From Monoplex corrugatus (Eukaryota; Mollusca; Gastropoda; Littorinimorpha; Ranellidae), in the NCBI GenBank assembly GCA_030674185.1, contig CM060315.1, positions 88,733,415-88,797,414 on the forward strand: 64,000 bases of DNA, written 5' to 3'. The notes beneath the pieces were generated by a model, which ran no database searches, was not told where the DNA came from, and saw only the letters and a program-made list of their open reading frames with translations. Positions 56,739-64,000 of this stretch are shown here, in pieces. A program made the position numbers and the translations under genes. The number at the start of each line of letters is the position of its first letter. The stretch's first letter is position 1.

Positions 56739-58427
56739 TAAATAACTACGGTAAATTACTTTTGAATATGTGTACGTCATTGGATCTGTGTATTTTAAAT
56801 GGTGTATGTAAAGGTGACCTTCAGGGTCGCTATACATATATTTCTGATTTGGGTAATAGTGTCAATGATTATTTTATTTTTTCAAACGATCTGTTTTCTC
56901 TTGTTTGCGATTCATGTGAATTAGGTGTCGATGAGAGAATTGAATCTAATCATATGCCTGTAACAGTGTGTATTGCCTTCCCAAAAGGAAATAAACCGTA
57001 ACTGTTAACACAGAGAATGAAAATGACATAACCGAAAAAATTGTCTGGAAAAATGAGTCTGCTCATGTTTATTATGAAAATCTGTGTAAGGAAGAATAAC
57101 AGACACAGTTTAGTGCTGCTATATATTTAATTGACGTGAATGTTAATGATGCTCTCGACTTGTTTAATGAATGTATTAAGAAATATGCTCGTTGTGTGCA
57201 AAAGCGTGTATATATTAACAAAAATAAGACACCATGTGATTGGTTTGATCAGGAATGTATAGGTAAGAAAAGATACGTCAGGAGACTGTTAAAAAGAAGC
57301 CAACGGTCATTAAAACCAGAAGACCAACACGAGTATTTAGTTGCCAGACGTGAATATAAGAATCTGCTAAAGAAAAAGAAAAAACAGTTTAATGATACAT
57401 TGCTGGATAAACTCTTATCTTCTATAAAAAGTCAAAGGGAATTTTGGGACACTGTTCGCAGAGTTTCATTTAAAGGAAAACAACCAAAAAGCAATATTGC
57501 ACTTGACACATGGTTCCAACATTTTAAAGCATTGCTCGAAATAGAGAATGTTAATGGTACGGAACATGACGATGTATGTGTTGGTGAGGTACCTGATGAT
57601 GAGGGGAGTGGATATATGGATCGGCCAATCTCGACAGAAGAGGTATTACTTGCATTGAGAAAGCTGAAAAATAGGAAATTTCCTGGCCCAGATGGTATTA
57701 TTAGTGAGCTCCTTAAAGAATCAAGTGATCAGGTAGTACAATGTTTCGTAAGATTATTCAATAGACTTTTTGATTATGGTGAGTTTCCTCGAAACTAGTC
57801 TGAATCAATCATGGTACCTCTTTTTTTTTTTTTTTTTTTAAAAAGGTGATATTAATAACCCAAATAATTATAGGGGCATTTCTATTAGTGATGTAAGTAG
57901 CAAACTTTTTTGTACGATTATCAACAACAGATTACAGGAATGGGTAGAAGAAAATAGTATTACTGGTGATCACCAAGCAGGGTTTAAAAAAGGATATTCA
58001 ACGTAGATCATATATTTACTTTACATGCTGTTGTACAAAAACAGTTTACACACAATCGCAAACTTTATGTAGCTTTTATAGATTTCCAAAAGGCATTTGA
58101 TTCTATCAACAGGAATTTACTTTGGCCAATCTTACTTAAAAATGGTATTAAAGGTAAACTGTATAAATGTGTCAAAAGCATGTATAAGACTGTTAAATCA
58201 AAGGTAAGATGTGGAGCTAAATTCACTGACTTTATCAACTGCACAACTGGAGTGAGACAGGGAGATGCATGTAGTCTGGTATTGTTCTCTATTTTCATAA
58301 ATGAATTAGCGCTAGAAGTAATAAATAATGGAAAACACGGAGCTATTTTGTCTCAAGATGCATTAGAACTGTTCATTCTGTTGTTGGCTGATGATGTTGT
58401 TCTGTTGTCAGAAACAGTTGCTGGACA
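56739..58427 (+). pseudogene. LINE-E, endonuclease end and RT (plus strand, inverted relative to its 3' part)
   Basis: Starting mid-endonuclease, it shows CTSLDLCILNGVCKGD, YISDLGNSVNDYFIFSNDLF and ESNHMPV (endonuclease SNH signature). Then come the linker (PCDWFDQECIGKKR ... FPGPDGI), NYRGISISDVSSKLF, LYVAFIDFQKAFDSINR (catalytic Asp), TGVRQGDACSLVLF and LLADDVVLLSETV (ADD motif). Stops occur at 57001, 57796 and about 58003, and a T17 run at 57823 shifts the frame. It stops abruptly at (GA)n, just after the ADD motif. Confidence 0.85.
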
Positions 58428-58433
58428 GAGAGA

Positions 58434-58527
<94 letters not shown>
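58428..58527 (+). repeat. (GA)n, right border of LINE-E
   Basis: About 100 bp of GA with one ACA interruption (gagacagag) immediately follow the ADD-motif region of LINE-E. Confidence 0.95.
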
Positions 58528-58529
<2 letters not shown>

Positions 58530-58589
58530 TACAAACGTTCTGCGACAGACCACCACGGATGTGGTTTGTGTCGTAAACGAAAACTAAAA

Positions 58590-58745
58590 CAAACCAAAAA
58601 TAACAATCAAGTGACTAGCCAACCAAACAACAGACTGACAGATTGATCAACCAACCGACCGACTAATCAGCAACTGACTGATTGACCAACTGAGCGACTA
58701 GCGAACCAACAAACCCACCAGGCAGTCAGCAAACCGAATTCCTAT
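58590..58745. repeat. Degenerate 4-bp-type repeat (CCAA/CTGA/ACCG)
   Basis: Words such as aaccaac, gaccgac and gactgatt recur without a fixed period. The same composition returns at 59925-60630. Confidence 0.7.
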
Positions 58746-58854
58746 TTTCGTTCGCCACCACACTTGGAGTTTAGTGTCCGGGATGAAGTAGGCTGTCAGG
58801 GCTTCTGAAATGATAACACTGAAGGAGGTCCAAGGTAGTCGTTCATCACATTTC

Positions 58855-59285
58855 TTGGGGGTCCCAGACTATCAACTTCAGGGGGTCCCAGACTATCAAC
58901 TTCAGGGGGTCCCAGACTACTTCAGGGGGTCCCAAACTATCAACTTCAGGGGGTCCTAGACTATCTACTTCAGGGGGTCCCCCACTATCACTTCAGGGGT
59001 CCCAGACTACTTCAGGGGGTCCCAGACTATCTACTTCAGGGGGTTCCAGACTATTTACTTCAGGGGGTCCCAGACTATCTACTTCAGGGGGTCCTAGACT
59101 ATCTACTTCAGGGGGTCCCCACTATCCACTTCAGGGGTCCCAGACTACTTCAGGGGGGTCCCAGACTATCTACTTCAGGGGTTCCAGACTATTTACTTCA
59201 GGGGGTCCCAGACTATCTACTTCAGGGGGTCCCAGACTATTTACTTCAGGGGGTCCCAGACTATCTACTTCAAGGAGTCCCTAAG
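58855..59285 (+). repeat. 24-bp minisatellite, about 18 copies
   Basis: The unit is gggggtcccagactatctac followed by ttca. Shorter forms lack ctatctac. The array is mostly in register. Confidence 0.96.
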
Positions 59286-59659
59286 TTTAAGATATCATTT
59301 CTTCGAATCTGATCAGATCTTCACGCCTACAGAAGCAAGCATAATTTCTAGTCATAATCAGCCAGGTTTCTGGGTCACGTAGTCGACATGCGTCTATGAC
59401 CAGCTGCTCGTTATCATAATCCTTTCTTCTCATAGCACGTTTTCAGCGTAGAAAAAAAATTATGGGTAATTGTAAAGTAAAGAACTCAAAGGGAAACAAC
59501 TCTTTCTCGTGGCAGATGATCCAGATGTTTCGGCAGTCTGATACACGGTTTATCAGTCTTTTGCTGCATTTCTTAACAAAATTAGAGGGCCCAGGGACCA
59601 GCTCGACAAACACACTGCGCGTCTTTTCAATTTTCAAAGCGTCAGGGACTTATGCGTTA

Positions 59660-59930
59660 TCAGAAGCGCTGGGTCATCTTCTGCTCTGCATCTACAGCTC
59701 CAAACAGCTTCTTCCTCGGGCTCATGAGTGTCGGTGGGATCTCCTCCCTCAGCAGCCGGTAGCTCTTGAAGTCCCGGGGGATGTGTTCTGCTGTCCGGTC
59801 AGCTTCTCCACAGGGGCACCAGGGGGATGGTACAAGTCGAAAGCGCTTGTTCACATGGTGGTTCGGTCTGCTGTGCCCAGTCTGCAGCAGGATAATGACT
59901 TGCACTTGCCGGGACAACCAAATCAATGAC
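59660..59930 (-). pseudogene. LINE-F C-terminal remnant (zinc-knuckle region)
   Basis: Minus-strand coding: LLQTGHSRPNHHVNKRFRLV, WCPCGEADRTAEHIPRDFKS and RKKLFGAVDAE. This resembles the C-terminal TGH ... C-CG ... T-EH ... C signature of jockey/I-like LINEs. The final Cys is replaced by Phe in this copy. No RT or endonuclease is adjacent. Confidence 0.7.
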
Positions 59931-60630
59931 CAACTGATTGACAACTGATAAACTAACCATCCAGGCAACAAACCAAATATCTGAATAACCAAGCAAACGA
60001 CCGACCAAATATCTGACTGACCAACCGACCGACCGACCGACCAGTCAGGTGACTGACTCACTATTCTACCAACCAACCAACTGATCAATGAACCAACAAA
60101 CCAATCAAGTGACTAAATGACTAACCGACCGATAAACCGACCAACCCTATGAATAACCGACTGACCAACTCTCTGACTGACCGACCGACTTATTTACTGA
60201 CTGACCGACCAAGTGATTGACAGACCAACTAACCGGCTGACTGATCAACCAGTTGACTGACTGATCGACCAACAAATAAATCAACCAATAACTATCCAAC
60301 CGACCAACCAATCAGTCAACTAACTGATCAGCCAACCGGCCGACCAACCAACCAACTTACAAACCAATCAGTCGACTAATAGACTAGCTGACCAACTGGA
60401 TGAATAACCAACCAACCATCCAACCAACCAACCAACTGACCACTAAGCAAGCAAGCAACCAACCAACCCATCGATCAACTGATCAGTGAACGAATGAACG
60501 AACCAACCAAATAATCAACTATCTAACCAACCAGCCAAGTAACCAAGCAACTGACTGACCAATCAACCAACTGAACAACCAACTAACCAATTAACAACCA
60601 ACGAAAAAACGAACCAACCACCCACGGAAT
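59930..60630. repeat. Degenerate CCAA/CTGA/ACCG tract, ~700 bp
   Basis: It is built from aaccaacc, gaccgacc and actgactg words with no stable unit; any repeat signal is at the 4-bp level. No gene is visible. Confidence 0.85.
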
Positions 60631-60763
60631 AATGAATGAAAAATCGCTTTGTTAAAGATGAAAGACGATTAAAGAAGAAGTACAAAACTCAGCGATGCAT
60701 ATCCGCTGATGAAATATCGATGAGGAAGATGTGAGAACATGTCAAACCAAGATCACCGTTCTT

Positions 60764-60935
<172 letters not shown>

Positions 60936-61012
60936 CACAAGCATTCCATTCAAATCGTGCGTATTGCATTTTACATAGAATAAAAGGTTTAACGGTTAGG
61001 GGCTTACCATGT
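60936..61012 (+). repeat. Seed sequence shared with the 45.9-kb array
   Basis: The words ccatttgtatagcacaagc and accatgtccatacatcatac match ccatttgtatggcacagca and gccatgtccatgcattaac at 45885-45955. Both immediately precede an array built on gcagtaYaaacatag. Confidence 0.7.
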
Positions 61013-62455
61013 CCATACATCATACAGTATAAACACAGACAGATACATAAATGCAGTATAAATATAGGGGATACTAAATATGTACTATAAATGCAGTTAA
61101 ACATAGTGATACAGCATACACAAAGTGCATAGTGTAAAACATAACGTCGGGGGATACATAAGTGCAGTATAAAAACATAGTCGGGGGATACATAATGCAG
61201 CATAAACATAGTCGGGGGATACATAAGTGCAGTATAAACATAGTCGGGGGATACAATAAATAGCAATAAATAAAACATAGTCGGGGGACTATACTACATA
61301 AATGCAGTATAAACATAGTCGGGGGATACATATAAATGCAGTATAAAAGTCGGGGGATACTACATAAATGCAGTATAACATAGTCGGGGGATACTACATA
61401 ATGCAGTATAAACATAGTCGGGGGATACAACATAAATGCAGTATAAACATAGTCGGCGGATACTACATTAAATGCAGCATAAAACATAGTCGGGGTGATA
61501 CATAATGCAGTATAACAGTGGGGATATACATAAATGCAGTATAAACATAGTCGGGGGGATCTAACATAAATGCAGTATAAACATAGTCGGGGGATACTAC
61601 ATAATGCAGTATAAACATAGTCGGGGGATACACATAAATGCAGTATAAACATAGTCGGGGGATACTACATAAATGCAGTATAAACATAGTCGGGGGATAC
61701 TACATAAATGCAGTATAAACATAGTCGGGGGATACTACATAAATGCAGTATAAACATAGTCGGGGGATACTACATAATGCAGTATAAACATAGTCGGGGA
61801 TACTACATAAATGCAGTATAAACAAGTCGGGGGATACTACATAAATGCAGTATAAACATAGTCGGGGATACTACATAAATGCAGTATAAACATAGTCAGG
61901 GGATACTACATAAATGCAGTATAAACATAGTCGGGGGATACTACATAAATGCAGTATAAACATAGTCGGGGGATACTACATAAATGCAGTATAAACAGTG
62001 GTATACACAACAATGCAGATAAACATGACGGATACTACATAATGCAGTATAAACATAGTCGGGGATATACATAAATGCAGTATAAACATAGTCGGGGATA
62101 TACATAAATGCAGTATAACATCGGGATACTACATAAATGCAGTATAAACAAGTCAGGATACATACATAAATGCAGTATAAACAGTCGGGATACTACATAA
62201 TGCAGTATAAACAGTCAGGGATACACATAAATGCAGTATAAACAGTCGGGGGATACTACATAATGCAGTATAAACAAGTCGGATACTAATCACATAAACA
62301 GGATTATAATTGCAGTATAAACATAGTCGGGGAACTACATATGCAGTATAAACATAGTCAGGGGATACTACATAAATGCAGTATAAACACAGTCGGGATA
62401 CATACAATGCAGTATAAAACATAGTCAGGATACTACATAATGCAGTATAAACATC
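61013..62455 (+). repeat. 35-bp minisatellite, block 1
   Basis: The unit is cgggggatactacataaatg followed by cagtataaacatagt. The left and right parts carry many one-base indels; the centre (61640-61960) is clean. Confidence 0.96.
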
Positions 62456-64000
62456 AGATGTATATAGTACATACAGATACATACATATGCAGTATAAACA
62501 TAGTCAGAGATACATACATTTATGCAGTATAAACATATCGGATACATACATTTATGCAGTATAAACACAGTCACAAGATACATACATTTATGCAGTATAA
62601 ACACAGTCACACAGACACATACATTTATGCAGTATAAACAGTAACAGATACATACATTTATGCAGTATAAACACAGTCACACAGATACATACATTTATGC
62701 AGTATAAACATGTCACAGATACATACATTTATGCAGTATAAACACAGTCATACAGATACATACATTTATGCAGTATAAAACAGTCACACAGATACATACA
62801 TTTATGCAGTATAAACATAGTCAACAGATACATACATTTATGCAGTATAAACACAGTCATACAGATACATACATTTATGCAGTATAAACATAGTCACACA
62901 GATACATACATTTATGCAGTATAAACATAGTCACTCATACATTAAGTTAACAGTCACACATATACATTTATGCAGTATAAACACAGTCAACAGATACATA
63001 CATTTATGCAGTATAAACACAGTCACACAGATACATACATTTATCAGTATAAACACAGTCAACAGATACATACATTTATAGCAGTATAAACAGTCACACA
63101 GATACAATACATTTATGCAGTATAAACATAGTCACACAGATACATACATTTATGCAGTATAAACATAGTCATACAGATACATACATTTATGCAGTATAAA
63201 CATAGTCACACAGATACATACATTTATGCAGTATAAACATAGTCACACAGATCATACATTTATACAGTATAAACATAGTCAACAGATACATACTTATGCA
63301 GTATAAACATAGTCATACAGATACATACATTTATGCAGTATAAACATAGTCACAACTATACTACTTTATGCAGTATAAACATAGTCACACAGATACATAC
63401 ATTTATGCAGTATAAACACAGTCACACAGATACATACATTTATGCAGTATAAACATAGTCACACAGATACATACATTTATGCAGTATAAACATAGTCAAC
63501 AGATACATACATTTATTGCAGTATAAACAAGTCACACAGATACATACTTTATGCAGTATAAACATAAGTACTTACAATTCATACAGATACATACATTTAT
63601 GCAGTATAAACATAGTACAAGATACATACATTTATGCAGTATAAACAAGTCACACAGATACATACATTTATGCAGTATAAACACAGTCACACAGATATAC
63701 ATTTATGCAGGTAAAACAGTCACAGATACATTTATGCAGTATAAACATAGTCAACAGATACATACATTTTATGTATAAAACACAGTCACACAGATACATA
63801 CATTTATGCAGTATAAAACAGTTACAGATACATACATTTATGCAGTATAAACACAGTCACACAGATACATACATTTATGCAGTATAAACACAGTCACACA
63901 GATACATACATTTATGCAGTATAAACATAGTCAACAGATACATACATTTATGCAGTATAAACAAGTCACACAGATACATACATTTATGCAGTATAAACAA
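62456..64000 (+). repeat. 37-bp minisatellite, block 2 (runs off the window)
   Basis: The unit is cacacagatacatacattta followed by tgcagtataaacatagt. It is collinear with block 1 except for the cggggg/cacaca exchange. It continues past base 64000. Confidence 0.96.

Overview
The window is eukaryotic, not bacterial: one gene split by GT-AG introns, non-LTR and Ty3/gypsy retrotransposon remnants, tRNA-derived SINEs, TTAA-flanked MITEs, CA/GA/GAT microsatellites and multi-kilobase minisatellites. The repeat style suggests a mollusc, probably a gastropod; this is inference, since no species marker is present.

Left third (about 1.7-21.5 kb): the 5' part of a minus-strand gene that I identify as HECTD3, a HECT-type E3 ubiquitin ligase with a DOC domain. 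Six exons (21158-21445, 14034-14191, 12805-13036, 8728-8843, 6805-6918, 2408-2496) join in compatible phases and follow the vertebrate protein from its N-terminus through most of the DOC domain. A 144-bp candidate exon follows at 1672-1815. The HECT catalytic domain would lie beyond base 1. The introns hold LINE fragments, foldback MITEs, SINEs, a candidate 2.86-kb TIR element and several minisatellites. The most notable intronic structure is a 56-bp minisatellite at 6321-6824 whose unit is copied from the 3' end and 5' splice site of HECTD3 exon 5. The left edge carries a broken Ty3/gypsy integrase.

Middle (21.5-31.7 kb): the presumed promoter flank of HECTD3, then a repeat landscape with no recognisable host gene. 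One LINE family ending in (GAT)n, called LINE-B here, occurs at least eleven times in the window, several copies with clear target-site duplications.

Right half (31.7-64 kb): roughly 20 kb of tandem arrays (29-bp, 27-bp, 124-bp, 33-bp, 20-bp, 24-bp and 35/37-bp units) separated by retroelement pieces. These pieces include a CR1/L2-like LINE with an 11-bp target-site duplication (35127-36390) and an inverted LINE insertion bounded by (GA)n tracts that looks like twin priming (55.96-58.53 kb). I see no host gene in this half. Long ORFs there are stop-free passages through tandem repeats.

Family assignments come from remembered protein families and motifs, not from searches.
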